Shown here: positions 1 to 6,310 of the stretch, piece by piece
Layout of the letters: each line of letters begins with the position of its first letter
How positions within the stretch are numbered: position 1 is the stretch's first letter
Assembly (NCBI GenBank): GCA_964435635.1
Contig: CAYSZU010000024.1
Span: forward strand, 1-10,805
Origin: DAOOOU01 sp964435635
GTDB lineage: Bacteria; Bacillota_I; Bacilli_A; RF39; UBA660
Direction of reading: 5' to 3'
DNA length: 10,805 bases
Translations under genes and position numbers: made by a program
The notes under the pieces: model-generated
What the model was told of the DNA's origin: nothing
Seen by the model: the letters and a program-made list of their open reading frames with translations, nothing else
The model's database searches: none

Positions 1-302
1 GGGAAATATTTATTAATCAAGAAGACTTAGCATTAGTTGATGAAGCAGCTTCAGGAAGATGGTATGTATCTATTAAAAAAGATACAATTTATGCCTCGTT
101 TTGTAAACAAAAAAACGGTATTAGGGTTTATACCCATATGCACCGTTTAATTGCTAATTGCCCAGAGGGCTTAGTAGTTGATCATCATCCCCACCACTAC
201 GGTTTAGATAATCGCCGGCATAATTTATCAGTAGTTTCAGCCGCTGATAACTCTAAGAATCGAGTTTTATCAAAAACAAATAAATTTAAATATGATGAAT
301 AA
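1..302 (+). CDS. HNH endonuclease, C-terminal part (5' end outside window)
   Basis: An open frame runs from the window edge (first full codon at 3) to TAA at 300-302, giving 99 visible residues. It carries the HNH_3-type nuclease core: an MHRLI segment, then a VVDHHPHHYGLDNRRHNL stretch, then SAADNSKNR. Known proteins of this type, found as homing-like or phage-associated nucleases, have MHRxI, (V)DHxdgnxxDNRxxNLR and QNxxNR in the same order. The first H of DHH, the LDNRRHNL block and the final N would form the metal and phosphate-binding beta-beta-alpha fold. Residues before this core (about 1-45) include GRWYVSIKK, which resembles the short beta segment usually preceding the nuclease in this family. 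The start and any N-terminal DNA-binding module are outside the window. Cellular role (mobile nuclease or domesticated relic) cannot be told from here. Confidence 0.8.
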   Translation, partial: EIFINQEDLALVDEAASGRWYVSIKKDTIYASFCKQKNGIRVYTHMHRLIANCPEGLVVDHHPHHYGLDNRRHNLSVVSAADNSKNRVLSKTNKFKYDE

Positions 303-305
303 AAA

Positions 306-328
306 AAGCTTTTTTAAAGCTTCTTTTT
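306..328. terminator. Bidirectional terminator between HNH gene and pyrG
   Basis: AAGCTTT (306-312), loop TTT, AAAGCTT (316-322) form a 7-bp stem, flanked by A-run 301-305 and T-run 324-328. It can act for the + strand HNH gene and, read from the other side, for pyrG, whose stop codon (314-316) lies inside the hairpin. Confidence 0.7.
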
Positions 329-1927
329 ATTTTTCTGACTGGCTTCAATAAAATGATCGAATAAAGGATGACACCTAGTTGGCCTGCTTTTAAATTCCGG
401 ATGAAATTGACAAGCGATAAAGAACGGGTGATCTTTTAATTCAATAATCTCTACTAGATTACTTGCTATATTAACTCCGGAAAAAACCATTCCGTTACTT
501 TCTAGCAAACTCTTATATTTATTATTAAATTCATAACGATGGCGATGACGTTCAAGAATTTTATCTTGGCCATAAGATTTAGAAGCTAAAGTTTTGGCTT
601 TAATTGCGCACTCGTAATTACCTAACCTTAATGTTCCGCCTAAATTAATAATGTGTTTCTGATCGGTCATTAAATCAATAATTGGTTCTTCACAAATTTC
701 ATTAAATTCAGTTGAAGAAGCTTTCTTTAAATTACAAACATTACGGGCAAACTCAATTACGGCTAATTGCATACCTAAACATAACCCTAGATAAGGAATT
801 TTATTAACCCGCGCATAATTGATTGCTTTAATTTTGCCTTCTGTTCCGCTAATTCCAAAACCACCAGGCACAACAATCCCTTTAATATCTTTAAACATTT
901 CTTTTAAATTGGCATTCTTTGGTTCTAATTTTTCGGCATCAAGCCAAATAATATTAACTTTTAGATTATACTTATAGCCAGCATGTTTTAATGCTTCAGC
1001 AACCGATAAATAAGCATCATGTAATTCAACATACTTACCAACTAAAGCAATATTTATTTCTTTTTTTAAATTATCTACCGTATTTACTAAATTATACCAT
1101 TTCTTTAGATCAGCCGTATTTTTCTTTAATTTAAATTGTTTTAATACGGTCTCGTCCATTTTTTGATTATAAAAATTAATTGGGACTTGATAAATATTTT
1201 TAACATCTACGGCCTCAATAATATTATTAATTGGGACTGAGCAGAATAAGGCAATCTTTTGTTTTAATTCATTTCCCAACGCTGATGGCGTTCTAGTTAC
1301 TAAAATATCTGGTTGAATTCCAAGGCCTCTTAATTCAATGACACTTCTTTGAGTTGGTTTTGATTTTAACTCACCAGAACCAAAAACATAAGGAACTAGA
1401 GTAGTATGGACAAATAAGGTATTTTGAGCCCCTAGTTCATTTCTTATTTGTCTTAAGGCCTCAAGAAATGATAAGGATTCAATATCACCAACTGTCCCAC
1501 CTATTTCAGTAATCACAATATCAGCTCCAGATGTTAAACCGGCTTCATATATTTTATTTTTAATCTCATTTGTAATATGGGGAACAATTTGGACAGTCGC
1601 TCCTAAATAATCACCACGTCGTTCTTTTTCAATTACACTAGTATATATTTTACCAGTTGTAATATTAGATGAGTAATTTAATTCTTCATCAATAAAACGC
1701 TCATAATGACCTAAATCAAGATCGGTTTCACAACCATCAGCCGTAACAAATACCTCTCCATGTTGAAATGGTGACATTGTTCCTGGATCAACATTAATAT
1801 AGGGATCAAATTTTTGCATAAAAATTTTATACCCCCGTGACTTTAATAATAAGGCTAAAGATGAGGCGGCTATCCCCTTTCCTAGTCCTGAAACAACGCC
1901 TCCCGTAACAAAAATATACTTTGTCAT
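314..1927 (-). CDS. pyrG: CTP synthase
   Basis: CTP synthase amidates UTP to CTP using ATP and glutamine in the cytoplasm, the last step of pyrimidine nucleotide synthesis. The 537-residue product has the family's usual length. The N-terminal synthetase domain (about 1-265) opens with MTKYIFVTGGVVSGLGKG, the P-loop signature, followed by KFDPYINVDPGTMSPFQHGEVF and the GGTVGDIES motif near 144-152. The C-terminal class I glutamine amidotransferase domain (about 292-530) shows PGGFG (354-358), the nucleophile C383 in GLCLGMQ, and the H509/E511 pair in FHPEF. The ATG at 1925-1927 is chosen because family proteins begin MTKYIFVTGG and a GGTGA ribosome site precedes it. An in-frame TTG at 1937-1939, with AAAGGGA upstream, would add four residues and cannot be excluded. 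The gene is divergent from the heliorhodopsin gene and has its own promoter. Confidence 0.98.
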   Translation of the reverse strand: MTKYIFVTGGVVSGLGKGIAASSLALLLKSRGYKIFMQKFDPYINVDPGTMSPFQHGEVFVTADGCETDLDLGHYERFIDEELNYSSNITTGKIYTSVIEKERRGDYLGATVQIVPHITNEIKNKIYEAGLTSGADIVITEIGGTVGDIESLSFLEALRQIRNELGAQNTLFVHTTLVPYVFGSGELKSKPTQRSVIELRGLGIQPDILVTRTPSALGNELKQKIALFCSVPINNIIEAVDVKNIYQVPINFYNQKMDETVLKQFKLKKNTADLKKWYNLVNTVDNLKKEINIALVGKYVELHDAYLSVAEALKHAGYKYNLKVNIIWLDAEKLEPKNANLKEMFKDIKGIVVPGGFGISGTEGKIKAINYARVNKIPYLGLCLGMQLAVIEFARNVCNLKKASSTEFNEICEEPIIDLMTDQKHIINLGGTLRLGNYECAIKAKTLASKSYGQDKILERHRHRYEFNNKYKSLLESNGMVFSGVNIASNLVEIIELKDHPFFIACQFHPEFKSRPTRCHPLFDHFIEASQKNKKKL

Positions 1928-1980
1928 AATTTTCACCAAATAAAAATCCCTTTCTAAGAGATACCGACGGGCTCTATTAA

Positions 1981-2009
1981 ATTATATCATAGATAATATT
2001 TTGTGAGAA
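1981..2009 (-). promoter_or_regulatory. pyrG promoter
   Basis: On the - strand, TTCTCA (2004-2009), a 17-bp spacer and a perfect TATAAT (1981-1986) lie about 55 bases upstream of the pyrG ATG. The roughly 45-base leader contains AGAGCCCGTCGG but no clear terminator hairpin. Confidence 0.65.
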
Positions 2010-2014
2010 TGTTT

Positions 2015-2043
2015 TTTTAATTATTATTAATATTTTTTATAAT
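2015..2043 (+). promoter_or_regulatory. Probable heliorhodopsin promoter
   Basis: A perfect TATAAT lies at 2038-2043, 34 bases before the TTG start codon. The matching -35 position (2015-2020, TTTTAA) is poor, and a second AT-rich candidate TATGATAAT lies at 2045-2053. It sits back to back with the pyrG promoter. Confidence 0.4.
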
Positions 2044-2077
2044 TTATGATAATATAGAGATAGAAAGAAGGTATATT

Positions 2078-2875
2078 TTGAAAAAAGAAGAAAAATTACA
2101 AGAAGAGAAATTAGTTAAACTAGTTTGCTTTAATAAGAAGATGGGTTTCATTCATTTAGCTCAGGCAATCTTTATGTTAATCTTTGCCCTTAGTTTTGAT
2201 CAGGCCGTAGCTTTTAAACCAGCAATCATGTCAAACTTTTTAACTTATAATCAAACTATCGGGAAATTAATTACTAACCCGGAAACAATCTTTAACTTGC
2301 CGTTTGCAGTTTTTGTCTCTGCTTTTTTATTTTTATCAGCGGCGTTTCACTTTGTTGTTGCCTCTAAAAGATTTAAAAACAAATACATGGAAGGACTTAA
2401 GAAAAAGATTAATGTCTTTAGATGGTATGAGTACTCACTAAGTTCATCAATTATGATTGTTTTAATTGCTGTTTTATTTGGCGTTTATGATATTGGCGCC
2501 CTAATGCTAATATTTGGCTTAAATGCCTCGATGAATCTTTTTGGTTTACTAATGGAAAAGATGAATCAAAAAAATGATAAAGTTGATTGGACGGCTTTCA
2601 TTTACGGATCTATTGCCGGAATTATTCCTTGGATTGTCGTTATTCTTTATGCCTTTGGCAATTCAAATCCTAGTGAAATTCCTTGGTTTGTTTATGCGAT
2701 ATTTGGTTCATACTTAGTATTCTTTAACTGTTTTCCAATTAATATGATTTTACAATATAAAAAAATTGGTAAATGGCAAGACTATTTATATGGCGAAAGA
2801 GCATATATTTTACTTAGTTTAGTTGCCAAAACAATCCTTGCTTGGTTAGTCTTCTTTGGTATTATGCAACCATAA
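2078..2875 (+). CDS. Heliorhodopsin (retinal-binding seven-helix membrane protein)
   Basis: The 265-residue protein has seven hydrophobic helices (about 23-41, 74-96, 117-136, 139-160, 172-192, 202-226, 242-263). Its charged N-terminus rich in Lys and Glu would stay inside, the inverted topology of heliorhodopsins compared with type-1 rhodopsins. Family marks are clear. Helix 3 begins RWYEYSLSSS, with E118 in the place of the Schiff-base counterion. Helix 7 carries ERAYILLSLVAKTILAW, with K251 as the retinal-binding lysine and S247 one turn earlier. H26 and H91 match the helix 1 and 2 histidines. A long loop of about 30 residues follows helix 1, as in known structures. Family members are described as photosensory or of unknown role, without established pumping. 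The TTG start is chosen because GAAGG lies six bases upstream; the first ATG (residue 22) would cut into helix 1. No retinal-synthesis gene is nearby. Confidence 0.95.
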   Translation: MKKEEKLQEEKLVKLVCFNKKMGFIHLAQAIFMLIFALSFDQAVAFKPAIMSNFLTYNQTIGKLITNPETIFNLPFAVFVSAFLFLSAAFHFVVASKRFKNKYMEGLKKKINVFRWYEYSLSSSIMIVLIAVLFGVYDIGALMLIFGLNASMNLFGLLMEKMNQKNDKVDWTAFIYGSIAGIIPWIVVILYAFGNSNPSEIPWFVYAIFGSYLVFFNCFPINMILQYKKIGKWQDYLYGERAYILLSLVAKTILAWLVFFGIMQP

Positions 2876-2879
2876 AAAG

Positions 2880-2903
2880 AACCAACTTAAGTTGGTTTTT
2901 TTT
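2880..2903. terminator. Bidirectional terminator between heliorhodopsin and LCP genes
   Basis: An 18-bp perfect palindrome AACCAACTTAAGTTGGTT (2880-2897) is followed by T-run 2896-2903 on the + strand and preceded by AAAAAGA, which gives a T-rich tail on the - strand. It closes both convergent genes. Confidence 0.85.
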
Positions 2904-2911
2904 ATGGTAAA

Positions 2912-4372
2912 TTAATCTTCTAATATTTCGCCTTGCTTAACTTTATTAATCATTTTTTTAGCATTATCAATGCTCTCTTGATTAGGTTCCATTACATATA
3001 ACATTTGTTGGCCAAAGGTATAAGTATAATTACTACTGTCCTTGCCATCAAGATTAGCTGAACTTATTTGCCATTCTGCCATATCATCTAGTTGCATTTT
3101 TACTAGTTTTTTTATGTTTTGAGAATTAACATTAGTTTCAAAAGAACCTTCTAATGAATTTAATATTGAGTTATATTTTGTTAAAATAGCCGGACTTGAA
3201 ACTTTATTAATGATTGCTTCAATAACAGCTTCTTGATTTTCGCCACGAGAACGATCACCATCCCTAAAGGCATGTCTTTCCCTGGAAAAAGATAAAGCTT
3301 TTTTCCCGTTCATAAAATTGTATCCACTTGTAAAACGATATTCCGGAGTAGAAAATGCTTTTTTAGAATAGACGTTAATGCCTCCTAAAACATCTATTAT
3401 TTTAATCAATGAATCAAAATTAACTTTTGCATAGTAATTAATATCAATATCTAATAAATCTTCAATTGTTCCTAGCGAACTATTAATTCCATAAATACCA
3501 GCATGGGTTAACTTATCTTTATAACCTTTTGTTCCATGTAATTGAACATAATAATCACGGGGAATAGATGTCAACAACACTTGTTTTGTTTTAGGGTTAA
3601 TAGTAGCAATAATGTTAACATCACTTCTAGAAACAGAAGTAATTGCGCCGTAAGTATCTACCCCACATATATATAAAATAAATGGCTCACTAGTAATACC
3701 AACTTCTTTTAAAGTTGTTTTAACAGGTACTCGAACTGAAATTGTATAAATAACTTTGGTATTATTTTTAAAATTTTCATCTTGCTCATCAACGATTCGT
3801 TTATAAGAGCTTTCCATAACAATCGCCTCAACTTGATTATTTAGCAACTCACTAGTCATTGTTGTTAAATCAATTGATTTTGTTATATTAGTATTAATTT
3901 GGTTTGTTAAATCTTCAATAACCAGTTCTATTCCTTCTGAATTATTATCATATATATTGATATTACTATTATCTAAATCTTCTAAATTAGCATAAATGCT
4001 ATTTTTTAGTACAATAACGTAATAGTTCTCTGTCATATAATCTTTACTAGCTAATTTTTTTAAAAAATCTAAGGTATTAACTCCTGAACTTAAACCAAGA
4101 GCAATTAAACCGATTATCATTAATGACATTAAAGATAAAATTAATTTCCATTTTGCCCTCACTTTATTACTTACCAAAACAAAGATCGTACAACCCATAA
4201 CTATAATTAAAACAGCAACAATTATGATTATATATTTAGTGGGAATAATATTCATATAGATGACAAAGGCAATCGTTGCGACGATTGCTAATACTAATAA
4301 TAAAGCAACTAGTCGACTAAATAAACTAATTACTTTATATGATTTACTGTTTTTTTTAATTTTTTTCTTCAT
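2912..4372 (-). CDS. LytR-CpsA-Psr (LCP) family cell-wall glycopolymer ligase
   Basis: LCP enzymes work at the outer face of the membrane, moving lipid-linked glycopolymers such as teichoic acids or capsule onto peptidoglycan. The 486-residue product has a Lys-rich start, three membrane helices (about 17-39, 47-67, 77-94) and then a long external part. Residues about 110-225 form a poorly conserved accessory region. The LCP domain (about 231-395) shows GVD, SRSDVN (R249, D251), SIPRDYYV (R272, D273), KLTHAGIYG, VNFDSLIKIIDVLGGI and the RERHAFRDGDRSRGENQ block (R370, D371, D373, R374, R376), the acidic and Arg residues that bind metal and pyrophosphate. The ATG at 4370-4372 is preferred: AGAGGA lies seven bases upstream and MKKKIKK opens the protein. 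The frame stays open to 4444, but that extension would cross the promoter. Three helices instead of one, plus the accessory domain, resemble some clostridial and Bacilli homologues. The glycopolymer substrate is unknown. Confidence 0.93.
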   Translation of the reverse strand: MKKKIKKNSKSYKVISLFSRLVALLLVLAIVATIAFVIYMNIIPTKYIIIIVAVLIIVMGCTIFVLVSNKVRAKWKLILSLMSLMIIGLIALGLSSGVNTLDFLKKLASKDYMTENYYVIVLKNSIYANLEDLDNSNINIYDNNSEGIELVIEDLTNQINTNITKSIDLTTMTSELLNNQVEAIVMESSYKRIVDEQDENFKNNTKVIYTISVRVPVKTTLKEVGITSEPFILYICGVDTYGAITSVSRSDVNIIATINPKTKQVLLTSIPRDYYVQLHGTKGYKDKLTHAGIYGINSSLGTIEDLLDIDINYYAKVNFDSLIKIIDVLGGINVYSKKAFSTPEYRFTSGYNFMNGKKALSFSRERHAFRDGDRSRGENQEAVIEAIINKVSSPAILTKYNSILNSLEGSFETNVNSQNIKKLVKMQLDDMAEWQISSANLDGKDSSNYTYTFGQQMLYVMEPNQESIDNAKKMINKVKQGEILED

Positions 4373-4397
4373 ATTATTGTCCTCTATCATGATTTTT

Positions 4398-4426
4398 ATT
4401 ATACCAAATAAATAACCATCTGTCAT
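4398..4426 (-). promoter_or_regulatory. LCP gene promoter
   Basis: On the - strand, ATGACA (4421-4426), a 17-bp spacer and TATAAT (4398-4403) lie 25 bases before the chosen ATG. The -35 box overlaps one arm of the inverted repeat at 4414-4465. Confidence 0.75.
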
Positions 4427-4465
4427 ATAATTTTTCGAACACAAATGATTATTTGACAGATGGTT
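4414..4465. repeat. 12-bp perfect inverted repeat at the LCP promoter
   Basis: AACCATCTGTCA (4414-4425) and TGACAGATGGTT (4454-4465) are perfect reverse complements 28 bases apart. One arm covers the -35 box of the LCP promoter and the other lies upstream of it. No T-run follows on either strand, so it is unlikely to be a terminator. A two-site operator or looped regulatory element is an inference. Confidence 0.7.
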
Positions 4466-4502
4466 TAGCGTTTAAAATATTTAACAAATTAAAAATGACG
4501 GA

Positions 4503-4970
4503 TTAAATTTCGCCGATTATAACAACATAGTTATGACCATACTTCTTGGCACATTTTGGACACGTAGTATACCACATATACATCTGCTTTAAGCTATAAC
4601 CTTTAGCAATTAGACTTTTTTCAAAATCAGCACACCATTTACCAGTCTCTTGAAACGGGCCGTCATATACTTTACTGTAATAATTACCACTTAACATTAT
4701 ATTTTCTACTTGTGAAATTGGTTTATCAACTGCGGTATATAGATTCATTCGCCATTTTGATGAGTGGCTTGATAAACACATACCATCAATATTTTTTGTT
4801 CCAGTTGTATTAAGTAATTTTTGAATTCTCGTCATTAATTTACCAAAGCCTAAGGGCATATACATAAAAGTCTTTAATTCATTAACAATAAATTGCTTAT
4901 TCTCCCAACTAAATTCTTTATCTTGCCAATTATTTGGTTTGAACTCTTGACAACAAATTTGCTCTTCCAA
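4503..4970 (-). CDS. Conserved-looking 155-residue protein with C-terminal CPKC motif
   Basis: I do not recognise a characterised function. The soluble product has no signal peptide or membrane helix. It starts MEEQICCQEF, has aromatic and Trp-rich blocks (SSKWRMNLY, SGNYYSKVYDGPFQETGKW near 93-111) and ends MYMWYTTCPKCAKKYGHNYVVIIGEI. The VYDGPF..W block recalls GyrI-like ligand-binding domains. The terminal CPxCxKKYGxNYVV segment looks like that of a small uncharacterised family sometimes labelled hydrolase; both links are from memory and weak. The two cysteines (137, 140) could bind metal or be redox-active. The start is the TTG at 4968-4970, seven bases after AAAGGAG. The GTG three codons upstream overlaps that ribosome site and is rejected. 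It faces away from the sigma factor gene and precedes the LCP gene by 130 bases, but LCP has its own promoter. Confidence 0.75.
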   Translation of the reverse strand: MEEQICCQEFKPNNWQDKEFSWENKQFIVNELKTFMYMPLGFGKLMTRIQKLLNTTGTKNIDGMCLSSHSSKWRMNLYTAVDKPISQVENIMLSGNYYSKVYDGPFQETGKWCADFEKSLIAKGYSLKQMYMWYTTCPKCAKKYGHNYVVIIGEI

Positions 4971-5002
4971 AAAAATCACTCCTTTCTATTAGATAATTAT
5001 AT

Positions 5003-5032
5003 TATATAACATATTACTATAGTTGTTGACAA
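5003..5032 (-). promoter_or_regulatory. Probable promoter of the CPKC-protein gene
   Basis: On the - strand, TTGTCA (5027-5032) is followed after 18 bp by TATATA (5003-5008), with a perfect TATAAT two bases further on. Its -35 box overlaps that of the + strand sigma gene promoter almost completely. Confidence 0.5.
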
Positions 5033-5054
5033 TTATTGTTATTATTTATATTAT
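5026..5054 (+). promoter_or_regulatory. Sigma factor gene promoter
   Basis: A perfect TTGACA (5026-5031), a 17-bp spacer and TATTAT (5049-5054) lie 41 bases before the ATG. This is a textbook housekeeping-type promoter. Confidence 0.8.
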
Positions 5055-5095
5055 ATAGAAAAATATTTGTTTTATTGTTAAGGAGGTTGGTTACC

Positions 5096-6112
5096 ATGAA
5101 CTTAAAACAAGCTTTAGATGAGTTAAATATCACTGATAATAAAGTAAGTAATCAACTCTTAGAGAAATATTCTGAAGAAATATATAATGAACTTATCATT
5201 TATTTTATAAAAAATGAGATTGAAATCACTTATGATAATATTAAAGATATTGAGATTGATACTACTGACATTGTTAAACTTCATTTTATAGACGTTGAAC
5301 GGGTTGATTTAAAAAGTAACGCTGAACATAAGTTATTATTTATGATGCTTGCTAATACTGAAATAACAGCGGAAAAAGCTAAGTTTCGCACCGAATTAAT
5401 TGAATGTAACATGCGTTTGGTTCTTTCAGTCGCTAAACATTATCATATTAAATATGGCTACCCATTTTTAGATGCGGCTGGTGATGGTTATTTAGGTTTA
5501 ATAAAAGCAGTTGATAATTTTGATTATACTCGGGGTTACACTTTTTCAACCTTTGCAACACTCTTAGTTAGACAAGCAATTAAAAAATACTCCGATCAAA
5601 AGAGCTCAACAATTAGATTATCACCAAATAAAATTAAAGAATTAACTGAACTACGCCGGACATTAAGTAACCTAGAAAATATCTTTGGCCGTGAGCCAAC
5701 CGCTGAAGAAGTTGCGATGCGATTAAATATCTCGCTTGAAAAAATTAATAAATTGTTTAAAGAGTTACAACTCCAAAGCACCGCCTCACTTGATCGAAAA
5801 ATTAATGATGATAGTGATTTATCATTAGGTGATTTAATAGCTGATGAAAATGCTTTTACGTCAACTTCCGAAATTGATAAAAGTAGTTTAAAAATAGCAA
5901 TTAAAGATGTCTTAGATAGTCTAACAGCTCAGGAAAAGAATGTTATTGAACGTCGGTTTGGGCTTAATGGATATAGTGTTGAAACCCTTGAAAAAATTGG
6001 GGCAGATTATAATGTATGCGGAGAAAGAATTAGACAAATTGAAGCTAAGGCTTTAAGAAAACTACGTCATCCATCTCGATCAAATACTTTAGCTGATTAT
6101 TTAAATGATTAA
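5096..6112 (+). CDS. RpoD-like sigma-70 family factor, divergent in the promoter-melting region
   Basis: Sigma factors direct RNA polymerase to promoters. The 338-residue product has an atypical N-terminus of about 75 residues, which I cannot align to region 1.1. Region 2 follows (RTELIECNMRLVLSVAKHY near 98-116, then AVDNFDYTRGYTFSTFATLLVRQAIKK). Region 3 is about 177-255 (LSPNKIKELTELRR, GREPTAEEVA). Region 4 is about 268-334, with DSLTAQEKNVIERRFGLNGYS and ERIRQIEAKALRKLRHPSRS. Region 4 is very RpoD-like. However, the tryptophan pair of the canonical FSTYATWWIRQ motif is replaced by L156-L157, and the TR before ERIRQIE is C308-G309. This suggests an alternative or paralogous factor rather than the primary one, but the genome is needed to tell. 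The ATG at 5096 is set by AAGGAGG nine bases upstream; the upstream in-frame codons fall inside the promoter. Confidence 0.9.
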   Translation: MNLKQALDELNITDNKVSNQLLEKYSEEIYNELIIYFIKNEIEITYDNIKDIEIDTTDIVKLHFIDVERVDLKSNAEHKLLFMMLANTEITAEKAKFRTELIECNMRLVLSVAKHYHIKYGYPFLDAAGDGYLGLIKAVDNFDYTRGYTFSTFATLLVRQAIKKYSDQKSSTIRLSPNKIKELTELRRTLSNLENIFGREPTAEEVAMRLNISLEKINKLFKELQLQSTASLDRKINDDSDLSLGDLIADENAFTSTSEIDKSSLKIAIKDVLDSLTAQEKNVIERRFGLNGYSVETLEKIGADYNVCGERIRQIEAKALRKLRHPSRSNTLADYLND

Positions 6113-6133
6113 AGTTCCGATAACTCTATTATA

Positions 6134-6159
6134 AAAGACCGCTATAAATGGCGGTCTTT
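6134..6159. terminator. Bidirectional terminator between sigma gene and the 17-residue ORF
   Basis: AAAGACCGC (6134-6142), an 8-base loop and GCGGTCTTT (6151-6159) form a 9-bp stem. The T-run is short on the + strand (TTTCTAATT) and better on the - strand (TTTTATAAT), so it serves both convergent genes. Confidence 0.8.
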
Positions 6160-6189
6160 CTAATTATCTAAAAAGCTTAAGTCTAGTTG

Positions 6190-6243
6190 TTATTTCTTTT
6201 TAGGTTTCTTAATTTCTCTTTTTTGTTTTGATTTCCCCTTCAT
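6190..6243 (-). CDS. Lysine-rich 17-residue small protein
   Basis: The frame encodes MKGKSKQKREIKKPKKK and stops at TAA. It is very short, but three things support it: AAAGGTGG lies eight bases before the ATG, a plausible promoter (6271-6299) sits upstream, and a terminator hairpin lies about 30 bases downstream. The composition (nine Lys, one Arg, no hydrophobic core) suggests a disordered polycation that might bind nucleic acid or ribosomes; this is inference. Similar tiny Lys-rich proteins with a KREIKKPKK-like end are, from memory, scattered in Gram-positive genomes without known function. No start competitor exists nearby. Confidence 0.55.
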   Translation of the reverse strand: MKGKSKQKREIKKPKKK

Positions 6244-6270
6244 TGTTTAATCCACCTTTCTACAATATTC

Positions 6271-6299
6271 ATATTACTCTTTATTACTAAATTTATCAA
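6271..6299 (-). promoter_or_regulatory. Probable promoter of the 17-residue ORF
   Basis: On the - strand, TTGATA (6294-6299), a 17-bp spacer and TAATAT (6271-6276) lie 27 bases before the small ORF, just after the end of the dehydrogenase gene. Confidence 0.5.
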
Positions 6300-6310
6300 G
6301 ATATTGTTAA

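Noticed and set aside
1960..1975. GGGCTC near the pyrG start, recalling the G-run-initiated CTP-sensing attenuator of Bacillus pyrG.
   Set aside because: GGGCTC is on the + strand; the pyrG transcript would read GAGCCC. No terminator hairpin with a T-run follows in the leader.
4373..4444. N-terminal extension of the LCP protein to 4444.
   Set aside because: It would cross the TATAAT promoter, and AGAGGA marks the ATG at 4372.
4971..4979. GTG start at 4979 for the CPKC protein.
   Set aside because: The GTG overlaps the AAAGGAG ribosome site, whose spacing fits the TTG at 4970.
5036..5095. N-terminal extension of the sigma factor to a start at 5036.
   Set aside because: The extension lies between the -35 and -10 boxes and across the leader; AAGGAGG marks the ATG at 5096.
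5596..5781. A 61-codon - strand frame inside the sigma factor gene.
   Set aside because: It lies wholly within a well-supported gene, with no ribosome site or family resemblance; it is a shadow frame.
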